Shown: piece by piece, positions 12,901 to 27,900 of the stretch
How the letters are laid out: each line of letters opens with the position of its first letter
Position numbering within the stretch: position 1 is the first letter of the stretch
DNA from: Bursaphelenchus xylophilus
Lineage: Eukaryota > Nematoda > Chromadorea > Rhabditida > Aphelenchoididae
NCBI GenBank assembly: GCA_904066235.2
Contig: CAJFCV020000001.1
Span: 1-64,000, forward strand
Direction: 5' to 3'
Length of the DNA stretch: 64,000 nucleotides
Translations under genes and position numbers: made by a program
Notes under the pieces: generated by a model
Seen by the model: only the letters and a program-made list of their open reading frames with translations
Database searches by the model: none
What the model was told of the DNA's origin: nothing

Positions 12901-15900
12901 CACCCAGTCCTCCGCGTTTTTTGGTCAATAACTTCCGATTTTTTTCAAAAATGACGACTTTTTTTGCAGCTAGCGACTCGGGACCACTTCCATCGGATGC
13001 GCACCGAAATTCTAAGTCATAAAAAATAGGTTTTGGGAGGGGCGATTGGCAGAGCGCGTGGCTGGAGCCGAAAAACCGCAAAATTCGGAAAAACATTTTC
13101 GGCCGTTTCTCGCCGATGAAGCGGCCGATCGGGATGGGGGTATTTTTGCCTCGTAGCCCTGTCGAAGCTCTCTCGAATCACACCACTCCCGACCTTAACG
13201 CACAACTTTGATTTTTCGGCCACGCGCAGGCCGCGCCCACTCTTTGGAAAAAAATTTTTCTATTTTTCCCATGATTAGTGGACGATCATCTTTCGAACAA
13301 GCCCACTCCCGACCTTAACGGACGAAAAAGTAGAAAGCCGGAAAAATGCAAATTTGGCCTAATTTGCATAAAAGACAAGGGTGTAAAAAATTTTTTCTAT
13401 TTTTCCCATCATCGCAGCACCGAGCGCTTTCGAATGAGCCCACTCACAAGCTTAACGGAGCAAAAAAAATGTTTTAGGCTTAATAAACCTAAAAAAAAAA
13501 TTTTTTTAAACACCAAAACCACATACTTCCCGGAGGGCTAGAGCGAAAATTCAAAAAGATCCGTGAAATTCAGCCGACTGGCTACCATTGATTAAAAAAT
13601 CAGAGTTAATTCCTCGATCTAAATATATTGAAAGCCTGAGCCTGATCGCTAAGCCTAAGCCTACTCGCTAAGCCTGCGCCTACTCGCTAAGCCTGCGCCT
13701 ACTCGCTAAGCCGAATTAAGACTTCCAAAAATCCAAGACATCGACGAAAATGAGAAAACTGCAAAAGTTTTGGACATCAAGTGGAAAAATCCAAAAATTA
13801 CTTGCAAATTTTGCACATCAAGTGCAAACAGCCAAAAATTACGTGCAATCGGCGCATTGTAGCGCATGCACAACAAAAGGAAAAAAAAATCACCCCTTAC
13901 CCCATCCTCCCAAAATACCCCACCCGCGCCGCACCCCCACCCCACCGCAAGCAACCCCGAAAGCTTGCAACAAACAAAAAATTCGAATTCCTTTACCCGA
14001 ATCGCTAGTCAAGTTTCGGCTGGGGAAACGGCTATTTTTGGAGTTAATTCTCTCCTCTGCCGTCCTCTCTCTTCGCTATTCTCTCTCGCAAAAGGCTTAA
14101 CTTTAAGGCCAAGTTTAACCATGAAGGAGATGAGCTAGAAAGACGGGACAAAAACCAAAAGACGTGAAATCGAATGTAGAACCTACAGCCAAAAAATCTC
14201 GAGTCCAATCACAAAATGGCCAAAGTTACGGCCAAAAAACGAGTCTAAAATACGCCTCAGGCAAAATTGACAAGTGGCACCAAAAAATTCGGAACAGCAC
14301 GGCCAAACTGTGTATGAATCAAAAAAAAGTTCAAATATCCCAGAAATCGAAGCCTGAGTCTAAAGAATATATATAAGCCTAAGCCCAAGCCTAAGCCTAA
14401 GCCTAAAGTTACGGCGAAAAAACGGGTCTAAAATACGCCTCAGGCAAAATTGACAAGTGGCACCAAAAAATTCGGAGGTGCACGGCCAAACTGTGTATAA
14501 ATCAAAAAAAATTTCAAAAATCCCAGAAATCGAAGCCTCAGTCTAAAGAATATATATAAGCCTAAGCCTAAGCCTAATGCCGGAGGTATAACTAAGCCTC
14601 ACCATGAAGGAGAGCAGCTAGAAACACGGGACAAAAACCAAAAAACGTGAAATTTAACGCAGATCCTGGAGCAAAAAGAATCTCGGCTCCAGTCACAACT
14701 TGGCCAAAGTTACGGCCGAAAATAGCCTGAGGCTAAATGTGCCTGAGGCTAAGTGCCTGAGGCAACTTTCTTCAAATTTCAAATTTTTCCCATCATCATG
14801 GGACAATCAGCTTTCGAACAAGCCCACTCCCGACCTTAACGGACGAAAATTTTTTTTAAATCCCTCAGGCATAACTAAGTCTCACCATGAAGGAGATCAG
14901 CTAGAAAGACGGGACAAAAACCAAAAGACGTGAAATCGAACGCAAATCCCGGAGCAAAAGAAATCTCGAGTCCAATCACAAATTGGCCAAAGTTACGGCC
15001 GAAAATAGCCTTAGGCCAAATTGCCTGAGGCTAAGTGCCTGAGGCAACTTTCTTCAAATTTTTCGAATTCGTCCGCTCCGCTGGTGTGTGGAGCACGCGT
15101 GTAGATGGGAAGGGGGAGCGGAAAGGGGTAGGGGTGCGCGCGAAGCGCGCCACCCAGTCCTCCGCGTTTTTTGGTCAATAACTTCCGATTTTTTTCAAAA
15201 ATGACGACTTTTTTTGCAGCTAGCGACTCGGGACCACTTCCATCGGATGCGCACCGAAATTCTAAGTCATAAAAAATAGGTTTTGGGAGGGGCGATTGGC
15301 AGAGCGCGTGGCTGGAGCCGAAAAACCGCAAAATTCGGAAAAACATTTTCGGCCGTTTCTCGCCGATGAAGCGGCCGATCGGGATGGGGGTATTTTTGCC
15401 TCGTAGCCCTGTCGAAGCTCTCTCGAATCACACCACTCCCGACCTTAACGCACAACTTTGATTTTTCGGCCACGCGCAGGCCGCGCCCACTCTTTGGAAA
15501 AAAATTTTTCTATTTTTCCCATGATTAGTGGACGATCATCTTTCGAACAAGCCCACTCCCGACCTTAACGGACGAAAAAGTAGAAAGCCGGAAAAATGCA
15601 AATTTGGCCTAATTTGCATAAAAGACAAGGGTGTAAAAAATTTTTTCTATTTTTCCCATCATCGCAGCACCGAGCGCTTTCGAATGAGCCCACTCACAAG
15701 CTTAACGGAGCAAAAAAAATGTTTTAGGCTTAATAAACCTAAAAAAAAAATTTTTTTAAACACCAAAACCACATACTTCCCGGAGGGCTAGAGCGAAAAT
15801 TCAAAAAGATCCGTGAAATTCAGCCGACTGGCTACCATTGATTAAAAAATCAGAGTTAATTCCTCGATCTAAATATATTGAAAGCCTGAGCCTGATCGCT

Positions 15901-15955
15901 AAGCCTAAGCCTACTCGCTAAGCCTGCGCCTACTCGCTAAGCCTGCGCCTACTCG
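6956..15955. repeat. Subtelomeric units 3-6
   Basis: Four consecutive units of 2,250 bp (starts 6956, 9206, 11456, 13706) that appear essentially identical by eye; unit 3 begins just after a one-base shorter A-run in the end of unit 2. This is the homogenised core of the array. Confidence 0.92.
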
Positions 15956-18900
15956 CTAAGCCGAATTAAGACTTCCAAAAATCCAAGACATCGACGAAAA
16001 TGAGAAAACTGCAAAAGTTTTGGACATCAAGTGGAAAAATCCAAAAATTACTTGCAAATTTTGCACATCAAGTGCAAACAGCCAAAAATTACGTGCAATC
16101 GGCGCATTGTAGCGCATGCACAACAAAAGGAAAAAAAAATCACCCCTTACCCCATCCTCCCAAAATACCCCACCCGCGCCGCACCCCCACCCCACCGCAA
16201 GCAACCCCGAAAGCTTGCAACAAACAAAAAATTCGAATTCCTTTACCCGAATCGCTAGTCAAGTTTCGGCTGGGGAAACGGCTATTTTTGGAGTTAATTC
16301 TCTCCTCTGCCGTCCTCTCTCTTCGCTATTCTCTCTCGCAAAAGGCTTAACTTTAAGGCCAAGTTTAACCATGAAGGAGATGAGCTAGAAAGACGGGACA
16401 AAAACCAAAAGACGTGAAATCGAATGTAGAACCTACAGCCAAAAAATCTCGAGTCCAATCACAAAATGGCCAAAGTTACGGCCAAAAAACGAGTCTAAAA
16501 TACGCCTCAGGCAAAATTGACAAGTGGCACCAAAAAATTCGGAACAGCACGGCCAAACTGTGTATGAATCAAAAAAAAGTTCAAATATCCCAGAAATCGA
16601 AGCCTGAGTCTAAAGAATATATATAAGCCTAAGCCCAAGCCTAAGCCTAAGCCTAAAGTTACGGCGAAAAAACGGGTCTAAAATACGCCTCAGGCAAAAT
16701 TGACAAGTGGCACCAAAAAATTCGGAGGTGCACGGCCAAACTGTGTATAAATCAAAAAAAATTTCAAAAATCCCAGAAATCGAAGCCTCAGTCTAAAGAA
16801 TATATATAAGCCTAAGCCTAAGCCTAATGCCGGAGGTATAACTAAGCCTCACCATGAAGGAGAGCAGCTAGAAACACGGGACAAAAACCAAAAAACGTGA
16901 AATTTAACGCAGATCCTGGAGCAAAAAGAATCTCGGCTCCAGTCACAACTTGGCCAAAGTTACGGCCGAAAATAGCCTGAGGCTAAATGTGCCTGAGGCT
17001 AAGTGCCTGAGGCAACTTTCTTCAAATTTCAAATTTTTCCCATCATCATGGGACAATCAGCTTTCGAACAAGCCCACTCCCGACCTTAACGGACGAAAAT
17101 TTTTTTTAAATCCCTCAGGCATAACTAAGTCTCACCATGAAGGAGATCAGCTAGAAAGACGGGACAAAAACCAAAAGACGTGAAATCGAACGCAAATCCC
17201 GGAGCAAAAGAAATCTCGAGTCCAATCACAAATTGGCCAAAGTTACGGCCGAAAATAGCCTTAGGCCAAATTGCCTGAGGCTAAGTGCCTGAGGCAACTT
17301 TCTTCAAATTTTTCGAATTCGTCCGCTCCGCTGGTGTGTGGAGCACGCGTGTAGATGGGAAGGGGGAGCGGAAAGGGGTAGGGGGTGCGCGCGAAGCGCT
17401 ACCCAGTCCTCCGCGTTTTTTGGTCAATAACTTCCGATTTTTTTCAAAAATGACGACTTTTTTTGCAGCTAGCGACTCGGGACCACTTCCATCGGATGCG
17501 CACCGAAATTCTAAGTCATAAAAAATAGGTTTTGGGAGGGGCGATTGGCAGAGCGCGTGGCTGGAGCCGAAAAACCGCAAAATTCGGAAAAACATTTTCG
17601 GCCGTTTCTCGCCGATGAAGCGGCCGATCGGGATGGGGGTATTTTTGCCTCGTAGCCCTGTCGAAGCTCTCTCGAATCACACCACTCCCGACCTTAACGC
17701 ACAACTTTGATTTTTCGGCCACGCGCAGGCCGCGCCCACTCTTTGGAAAAAAATTTTTCTATTTTTCCCATGATTAGTGGACGATCATCTTTCGAACAAG
17801 CCCACTCCCGACCTTAACGGACGAAAAAGTAGAAAGCCGGAAAAATGCAAATTTGGCCTAATTTGCATAAAAGACAAGGGTGTAAAAAATTTTTTCTATT
17901 TTTCCCATCATCGCAGCACCGAGCGCTTTCGAATGAGCCCACTCACAAGCTTAACGGAGCAAAAAAAATGTTTTAGGCTTAATAAACCTAAAAAAAAAAT
18001 TTTTTTAAACACCAAAACCACATACTTCCCGGAGGGCTAGAGCGAAAATTCAAAAAGATCCGTGAAATTCAGCCGACTGGCTACCATTGATTAAAAAATC
18101 AGAGTTAATTCCTCGATCTAAATATATTGAAAGCCTGAGCCTGATCGCTAAGCCTAAGCCTACTCGCTAAGCCTGCGCCTACTCGCTAAGCCTGCGCCTA
18201 CTCGCTAAGCCGAATTAAGACTTCCAAAAATCCAAGACATCGACGAAAATGAGAAAACTGCAAAAGTTTTGGACATCAAGTGGAAAAATCCAAAAATTAC
18301 TTGCAAATTTTGCACATCAAGTGCAAACAGCCAAAAATTACGTGCAATCGGCGCATTGTAGCGCATGCACAACAAAAGGAAAAAAAAATCACCCCTTACC
18401 CCATCCTCCCAAAATACCCCACCCGCGCCGCACCCCCACCCCACCGCAAGCAACCCCGAAAGCTTGCAACAAACAAAAAATTCGAATTCCTTTACCCGAA
18501 TCGCTAGTCAAGTTTCGGCTGGGGAAACGGCTATTTTTGGAGTTAATTCTCTCCTCTGCCGTCCTCTCTCTTCGCTATTCTCTCTCGCAAAAGGCTTAAC
18601 TTTAAGGCCAAGTTTAACCATGAAGGAGATGAGCTAGAAAGACGGGACAAAAACCAAAAGACGTGAAATCGAATGTAGAACCTACAGCCAAAAAATCTCG
18701 AGTCCAATCACAAAATGGCCAAAGTTACGGCCAAAAAACGAGTCTAAAATACGCCTCAGGCAAAATTGACAAGTGGCACCAAAAAATTCGGAACAGCACG
18801 GCCAAACTGTGTATGAATCAAAAAAAAGTTCAAATATCCCAGAAATCGAAGCCTGAGTCTAAAGAATATATATAAGCCTAAGCCCAAGCCTAAGCCTAAG

Positions 18901-20453
18901 CCTAAAGTTACGGCGAAAAAACGGGTCTAAAATACGCCTCAGGCAAAATTGACAAGTGGCACCAAAAAATTCGGAGGTGCACGGCCAAACTGTGTATAAA
19001 TCAAAAAAAATTTCAAAAATCCCAGAAATCGAAGCCTCAGTCTAAAGAATATATATAAGCCTAAGCCTAAGCCTAATGCCGGAGGTATAACTAAGCCTCA
19101 CCATGAAGGAGAGCAGCTAGAAACACGGGACAAAAACCAAAAAACGTGAAATTTAACGCAGATCCTGGAGCAAAAAGAATCTCGGCTCCAGTCACAACTT
19201 GGCCAAAGTTACGGCCGAAAATAGCCTGAGGCTAAATGTGCCTGAGGCTAAGTGCCTGAGGCAACTTTCTTCAAATTTCAAATTTTTCCCATCATCATGG
19301 GACAATCAGCTTTCGAACAAGCCCACTCCCGACCTTAACGGACGAAAATTTTTTTTAAATCCCTCAGGCATAACTAAGTCTCACCATGAAGGAGATCAGC
19401 TAGAAAGACGGGACAAAAACCAAAAGACGTGAAATCGAACGCAAATCCCGGAGCAAAAGAAATCTCGAGTCCAATCACAAATTGGCCAAAGTTACGGCCG
19501 AAAATAGCCTTAGGCCAAATTGCCTGAGGCTAAGTGCCTGAGGCAACTTTCTTCAAATTTTTCGAATTCGTCCGCTCCGCTGGTGTGTGGAGCACGCGTG
19601 TAGATGGGAAGGGGGAGCGGAAAGGGGTAGGGGGTGCGCGCGAAGCGCTACCCAGTCCTCCGCGTTTTTTGGTCAATAACTTCCGATTTTTTTCAAAAAT
19701 GACGACTTTTTTTGCAGCTAGCGACTCGGGACCACTTCCATCGGATGCGCACCGAAATTCTAAGTCATAAAAAATAGGTTTTGGGAGGGGCGATTGGCAG
19801 AGCGCGTGGCTGGAGCCGAAAAACCGCAAAATTCGGAAAAACATTTTCGGCCGTTTCTCGCCGATGAAGCGGCCGATCGGGATGGGGGTATTTTTGCCTC
19901 GTAGCCCTGTCGAAGCTCTCTCGAATCACACCACTCCCGACCTTAACGCACAACTTTGATTTTTCGGCCACGCGCAGGCCGCGCCCACTCTTTGGAAAAA
20001 AATTTTTCTATTTTTCCCATGATTAGTGGACGATCATCTTTCGAACAAGCCCACTCCCGACCTTAACGGACGAAAAAGTAGAAAGCCGGAAAAATGCAAA
20101 TTTGGCCTAATTTGCATAAAAGACAAGGGTGTAAAAAATTTTTTCTATTTTTCCCATCATCGCAGCACCGAGCGCTTTCGAATGAGCCCACTCACAAGCT
20201 TAACGGAGCAAAAAAAATGTTTTAGGCTTAATAAACCTAAAAAAAAAATTTTTTTAAACACCAAAACCACATACTTCCCGGAGGGCTAGAGCGAAAATTC
20301 AAAAAGATCCGTGAAATTCAGCCGACTGGCTACCATTGATTAAAAAATCAGAGTTAATTCCTCGATCTAAATATATTGAAAGCCTGAGCCTGATCGCTAA
20401 GCCTAAGCCTACTCGCTAAGCCTGCGCCTACTCGCTAAGCCTGCGCCTACTCG
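15956..20453. repeat. Subtelomeric units 7-8 sharing a private variant
   Basis: Two units of 2,249 bp (starts 15956, 18205). Both read GCGCGAAGCGCTACCCAG (near 17391 and 19640) where all others read GCGCGAAGCGCGCCACCC, so they share a derived change. Confidence 0.9.
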
Positions 20454-23400
20454 CTAAGCCGAATTAAGACTTCCAAAAATCCAAGACATCGACGAAAATG
20501 AGAAAACTGCAAAAGTTTTGGACATCAAGTGGAAAAATCCAAAAATTACTTGCAAATTTTGCACATCAAGTGCAAACAGCCAAAAATTACGTGCAATCGG
20601 CGCATTGTAGCGCATGCACAACAAAAGGAAAAAAAAATCACCCCTTACCCCATCCTCCCAAAATACCCCACCCGCGCCGCACCCCCACCCCACCGCAAGC
20701 AACCCCGAAAGCTTGCAACAAACAAAAAATTCGAATTCCTTTACCCGAATCGCTAGTCAAGTTTCGGCTGGGGAAACGGCTATTTTTGGAGTTAATTCTC
20801 TCCTCTGCCGTCCTCTCTCTTCGCTATTCTCTCTCGCAAAAGGCTTAACTTTAAGGCCAAGTTTAACCATGAAGGAGATGAGCTAGAAAGACGGGACAAA
20901 AACCAAAAGACGTGAAATCGAATGTAGAACCTACAGCCAAAAAATCTCGAGTCCAATCACAAAATGGCCAAAGTTACGGCCAAAAAACGAGTCTAAAATA
21001 CGCCTCAGGCAAAATTGACAAGTGGCACCAAAAAATTCGGAACAGCACGGCCAAACTGTGTATGAATCAAAAAAAAGTTCAAATATCCCAGAAATCGAAG
21101 CCTGAGTCTAAAGAATATATATAAGCCTAAGCCCAAGCCTAAGCCTAAGCCTAAAGTTACGGCGAAAAAACGGGTCTAAAATACGCCTCAGGCAAAATTG
21201 ACAAGTGGCACCAAAAAATTCGGAGGTGCACGGCCAAACTGTGTATAAATCAAAAAAAATTTCAAAAATCCCAGAAATCGAAGCCTCAGTCTAAAGAATA
21301 TATATAAGCCTAAGCCTAAGCCTAATGCCGGAGGTATAACTAAGCCTCACCATGAAGGAGAGCAGCTAGAAACACGGGACAAAAACCAAAAAACGTGAAA
21401 TTTAACGCAGATCCTGGAGCAAAAAGAATCTCGGCTCCAGTCACAACTTGGCCAAAGTTACGGCCGAAAATAGCCTGAGGCTAAATGTGCCTGAGGCTAA
21501 GTGCCTGAGGCAACTTTCTTCAAATTTCAAATTTTTCCCATCATCATGGGACAATCAGCTTTCGAACAAGCCCACTCCCGACCTTAACGGACGAAAATTT
21601 TTTTTAAATCCCTCAGGCATAACTAAGTCTCACCATGAAGGAGATCAGCTAGAAAGACGGGACAAAAACCAAAAGACGTGAAATCGAACGCAAATCCCGG
21701 AGCAAAAGAAATCTCGAGTCCAATCACAAATTGGCCAAAGTTACGGCCGAAAATAGCCTTAGGCCAAATTGCCTGAGGCTAAGTGCCTGAGGCAACTTTC
21801 TTCAAATTTTTCGAATTCGTCCGCTCCGCTGGTGTGTGGAGCACGCGTGTAGATGGGAAGGGGGAGCGGAAAGGGGTAGGGGTGCGCGCGAAGCGCGCCA
21901 CCCAGTCCTCCGCGTTTTTTGGTCAATAACTTCCGATTTTTTTCAAAAATGACGACTTTTTTTGCAGCTAGCGACTCGGGACCACTTCCATCGGATGCGC
22001 ACCGAAATTCTAAGTCATAAAAAATAGGTTTTGGGAGGGGCGATTGGCAGAGCGCGTGGCTGGAGCCGAAAAACCGCAAAATTCGGAAAAACATTTTCGG
22101 CCGTTTCTCGCCGATGAAGCGGCCGATCGGGATGGGGGTATTTTTGCCTCGTAGCCCTGTCGAAGCTCTCTCGAATCACACCACTCCCGACCTTAACGCA
22201 CAACTTTGATTTTTCGGCCACGCGCAGGCCGCGCCCACTCTTTGGAAAAAAATTTTTCTATTTTTCCCATGATTAGTGGACGATCATCTTTCGAACAAGC
22301 CCACTCCCGACCTTAACGGACGAAAAAGTAGAAAGCCGGAAAAATGCAAATTTGGCCTAATTTGCATAAAAGACAAGGGTGTAAAAAATTTTTTCTATTT
22401 TTCCCATCATCGCAGCACCGAGCGCTTTCGAATGAGCCCACTCACAAGCTTAACGGAGCAAAAAAAATGTTTTAGGCTTAATAAACCTAAAAAAAAAATT
22501 TTTTTAAACACCAAAACCACATACTTCCCGGAGGGCTAGAGCGAAAATTCAAAAAGATCCGTGAAATTCAGCCGACTGGCTACCATTGATTAAAAAATCA
22601 GAGTTAATTCCTCGATCTAAATATATTGAAAGCCTGAGCCTGATCGCTAAGCCTAAGCCTACTCGCTAAGCCTGCGCCTACTCGCTAAGCCTGCGCCTAC
22701 TCGCTAAGCCGAATTAAGACTTCCAAAAATCCAAGACATCGACGAAAATGAGAAAACTGCAAAAGTTTTGGACATCAAGTGGAAAAATCCAAAAATTACT
22801 TGCAAATTTTGCACATCAAGTGCAAACAGCCAAAAATTACGTGCAATCGGCGCATTGTAGCGCATGCACAACAAAAGGAAAAAAAAATCACCCCTTACCC
22901 CATCCTCCCAAAATACCCCACCCGCGCCGCACCCCCACCCCACCGCAAGCAACCCCGAAAGCTTGCAACAAACAAAAAATTCGAATTCCTTTACCCGAAT
23001 CGCTAGTCAAGTTTCGGCTGGGGAAACGGCTATTTTTGGAGTTAATTCTCTCCTCTGCCGTCCTCTCTCTTCGCTATTCTCTCTCGCAAAAGGCTTAACT
23101 TTAAGGCCAAGTTTAACCATGAAGGAGATGAGCTAGAAAGACGGGACAAAAACCAAAAGACGTGAAATCGAATGTAGAACCTACAGCCAAAAAATCTCGA
23201 GTCCAATCACAAAATGGCCAAAGTTACGGCCAAAAAACGAGTCTAAAATACGCCTCAGGCAAAATTGACAAGTGGCACCAAAAAATTCGGAACAGCACGG
23301 CCAAACTGTGTATGAATCAAAAAAAAGTTCAAATATCCCAGAAATCGAAGCCTGAGTCTAAAGAATATATATAAGCCTAAGCCCAAGCCTAAGCCTAAGC

Positions 23401-24953
23401 CTAAAGTTACGGCGAAAAAACGGGTCTAAAATACGCCTCAGGCAAAATTGACAAGTGGCACCAAAAAATTCGGAGGTGCACGGCCAAACTGTGTATAAAT
23501 CAAAAAAAATTTCAAAAATCCCAGAAATCGAAGCCTCAGTCTAAAGAATATATATAAGCCTAAGCCTAAGCCTAATGCCGGAGGTATAACTAAGCCTCAC
23601 CATGAAGGAGAGCAGCTAGAAACACGGGACAAAAACCAAAAAACGTGAAATTTAACGCAGATCCTGGAGCAAAAAGAATCTCGGCTCCAGTCACAACTTG
23701 GCCAAAGTTACGGCCGAAAATAGCCTGAGGCTAAATGTGCCTGAGGCTAAGTGCCTGAGGCAACTTTCTTCAAATTTCAAATTTTTCCCATCATCATGGG
23801 ACAATCAGCTTTCGAACAAGCCCACTCCCGACCTTAACGGACGAAAATTTTTTTTAAATCCCTCAGGCATAACTAAGTCTCACCATGAAGGAGATCAGCT
23901 AGAAAGACGGGACAAAAACCAAAAGACGTGAAATCGAACGCAAATCCCGGAGCAAAAGAAATCTCGAGTCCAATCACAAATTGGCCAAAGTTACGGCCGA
24001 AAATAGCCTTAGGCCAAATTGCCTGAGGCTAAGTGCCTGAGGCAACTTTCTTCAAATTTTTCGAATTCGTCCGCTCCGCTGGTGTGTGGAGCACGCGTGT
24101 AGATGGGAAGGGGGAGCGGAAAGGGGTAGGGGTGCGCGCGAAGCGCGCCACCCAGTCCTCCGCGTTTTTTGGTCAATAACTTCCGATTTTTTTCAAAAAT
24201 GACGACTTTTTTTGCAGCTAGCGACTCGGGACCACTTCCATCGGATGCGCACCGAAATTCTAAGTCATAAAAAATAGGTTTTGGGAGGGGCGATTGGCAG
24301 AGCGCGTGGCTGGAGCCGAAAAACCGCAAAATTCGGAAAAACATTTTCGGCCGTTTCTCGCCGATGAAGCGGCCGATCGGGATGGGGGTATTTTTGCCTC
24401 GTAGCCCTGTCGAAGCTCTCTCGAATCACACCACTCCCGACCTTAACGCACAACTTTGATTTTTCGGCCACGCGCAGGCCGCGCCCACTCTTTGGAAAAA
24501 AATTTTTCTATTTTTCCCATGATTAGTGGACGATCATCTTTCGAACAAGCCCACTCCCGACCTTAACGGACGAAAAAGTAGAAAGCCGGAAAAATGCAAA
24601 TTTGGCCTAATTTGCATAAAAGACAAGGGTGTAAAAAATTTTTTCTATTTTTCCCATCATCGCAGCACCGAGCGCTTTCGAATGAGCCCACTCACAAGCT
24701 TAACGGAGCAAAAAAAATGTTTTAGGCTTAATAAACCTAAAAAAAAAATTTTTTTAAACACCAAAACCACATACTTCCCGGAGGGCTAGAGCGAAAATTC
24801 AAAAAGATCCGTGAAATTCAGCCGACTGGCTACCATTGATTAAAAAATCAGAGTTAATTCCTCGATCTAAATATATTGAAAGCCTGAGCCTGATCGCTAA
24901 GCCTAAGCCTACTCGCTAAGCCTGCGCCTACTCGCTAAGCCTGCGCCTACTCG
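20454..24953. repeat. Subtelomeric units 9-10
   Basis: Two consensus units of 2,250 bp (starts 20454 and 22704), without the private variants of units 7-8 or 11-12. Confidence 0.9.
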
Positions 24954-27900
24954 CTAAGCCGAATTAAGACTTCCAAAAATCCAAGACATCGACGAAAATG
25001 AGAAAACTGCAAAAGTTTTGGACATCAAGTGGAAAAATCCAAAAATTACTTGCAAATTTTGCACATCAAGTGCAAACAGCCAAAAATTACGTGCAATCGG
25101 CGCATTGTAGCGCATGCACAACAAAAGGAAAAAAAAATCACCCCTTACCCCATCCTCCCAAAATACCCCACCCGCGCCGCACCCCCACCCCACCGCAAGC
25201 AACCCCGAAAGCTTGCAACAAACAAAAAATTCGAATTCCTTTACCCGAATCGCTAGTCAAGTTTCGGCTGGGGAAACGGCTATTTTTGGAGTTAATTCTC
25301 TCCTCTGCCGTCCTCTCTCTTCGCTATTCTCTCTCGCAAAAGGCTTAACTTTAAGGCCAAGTTTAACCATGAAGGAGATGAGCTAGAAAGACGGGACAAA
25401 AACCAAAAGACGTGAAATCGAATGTAGAACCTACAGCCAAAAAATCTCGAGTCCAATCACAAAATGGCCAAAGTTACGGCCAAAAAACGAGTCTAAAATA
25501 CGCCTCAGGCAAAATTGACAAGTGGCACCAAAAAATTCGGAACAGCACGGCCAAACTGTGTATGAATCAAAAAAAAGTTCAAATATCCCAGAAATCGAAG
25601 CCTGAGTCTAAAGAATATATATAAGCCTAAGCCCAAGCCTAAGCCTAAGCCTAAAGTTACGGCGAAAAAACGGGTCTAAAATACGCCTCAGGCAAAATTG
25701 ACAAGTGGCACCAAAAAATTCGGAGGTGCACGGCCAAACTGTGTATAAATCAAAAAAAATTTCAAAAATCCCAGAAATCGAAGCCTCAGTCTAAAGAATA
25801 TATATAAGCCTAAGCCTAAGCCTAATGCCGGAGGTATAACTAAGCCTCACCATGAAGGAGAGCAGCTAGAAACACGGGACAAAAACCAAAAAACGTGAAA
25901 TTTAACGCAGATCCTGGAGCAAAAAGAATCTCGGCTCCAGTCACAACTTGGCCAAAGTTACGGCCGAAAATAGCCTGAGGCTAAATGTGCCTGAGGCTAA
26001 GTGCCTGAGGCAACTTTCTTCAAATTTCAAATTTTTCCCATCATCATGGGACAATCAGCTTTCGAACAAGCCCACTCCCGACCTTAACGGACGAAAATTT
26101 TTTTTAAATCCCTCAGGCATAACTAAGTCTCACCATGAAGGAGATCAGCTAGAAAGACGGGACAAAAACCAAAAGACGTGAAATCGAACGCAAATCCCGG
26201 AGCAAAAGAAATCTCGAGTCCAATCACAAATTGGCCAAAGTTACGGCCGAAAATAGCCTTAGGCCAAATTGCCTGAGGCTAAGTGCCTGAGGCAACTTTC
26301 TTCAAATTTTTCGAATTCGTCCGCTCCGCTGGTGTGTGGAGCACGCGTGTAGATGGGAAGGGGGAGCGGAAAGGGGTAGGGGTGCGCGCGAAGCGCGCCA
26401 CCCAGTCCTCCGCGTTTTTTGGTCAATAACTTCCGATTTTTTTCAAAAATGACGACTTTTTTGCAGCTAGCGACTCGGGACCACTTCCATCGGATGCGCA
26501 CCGAAATTCTAAGTCATAAAAAATAGGTTTTGGGAGGGGCGATTGGCAGAGCGCGTGGCTGGAGCCGAAAAACCGCAAAATTCGGAAAAACATTTTCGGC
26601 CGTTTCTCGCCGATGAAGCGGCCGATCGGGATGGGGGTATTTTTGCCTCGTAGCCCTGTCGAAGCTCTCTCGAATCACACCACTCCCGACCTTAACGCAC
26701 AACTTTGATTTTTCGGCCACGCGCAGGCCGCGCCCACTCTTTGGAAAAAAATTTTTCTATTTTTCCCATGATTAGTGGACGATCATCTTTCGAACAAGCC
26801 CACTCCCGACCTTAACGGACGAAAAAGTAGAAAGCCGGAAAAATGCAAATTTGGCCTAATTTGCATAAAAGACAAGGGTGTAAAAAATTTTTTCTATTTT
26901 TCCCATCATCGCAGCACCGAGCGCTTTCGAATGAGCCCACTCACAAGCTTAACGGAGCAAAAAAAATGTTTTAGGCTTAATAAACCTAAAAAAAAAATTT
27001 TTTTAAACACCAAAACCACATACTTCCCGGAGGGCTAGAGCGAAAATTCAAAAAGATCCGTGAAATTCAGCCGACTGGCTACCATTGATTAAAAAATCAG
27101 AGTTAATTCCTCGATCTAAATATATTGAAAGCCTGAGCCTGATCGCTAAGCCTAAGCCTACTCGCTAAGCCTGCGCCTACTCGCTAAGCCTGCGCCTACT
27201 CGCTAAGCCGAATTAAGACTTCCAAAAATCCAAGACATCGACGAAAATGAGAAAACTGCAAAAGTTTTGGACATCAAGTGGAAAAATCCAAAAATTACTT
27301 GCAAATTTTGCACATCAAGTGCAAACAGCCAAAAATTACGTGCAATCGGCGCATTGTAGCGCATGCACAACAAAAGGAAAAAAAAATCACCCCTTACCCC
27401 ATCCTCCCAAAATACCCCACCCGCGCCGCACCCCCACCCCACCGCAAGCAACCCCGAAAGCTTGCAACAAACAAAAAATTCGAATTCCTTTACCCGAATC
27501 GCTAGTCAAGTTTCGGCTGGGGAAACGGCTATTTTTGGAGTTAATTCTCTCCTCTGCCGTCCTCTCTCTTCGCTATTCTCTCTCGCAAAAGGCTTAACTT
27601 TAAGGCCAAGTTTAACCATGAAGGAGATGAGCTAGAAAGACGGGACAAAAACCAAAAGACGTGAAATCGAATGTAGAACCTACAGCCAAAAAATCTCGAG
27701 TCCAATCACAAAATGGCCAAAGTTACGGCCAAAAAACGAGTCTAAAATACGCCTCAGGCAAAATTGACAAGTGGCACCAAAAAATTCGGAACAGCACGGC
27801 CAAACTGTGTATGAATCAAAAAAAAGTTCAAATATCCCAGAAATCGAAGCCTGAGTCTAAAGAATATATATAAGCCTAAGCCCAAGCCTAAGCCTAAGCC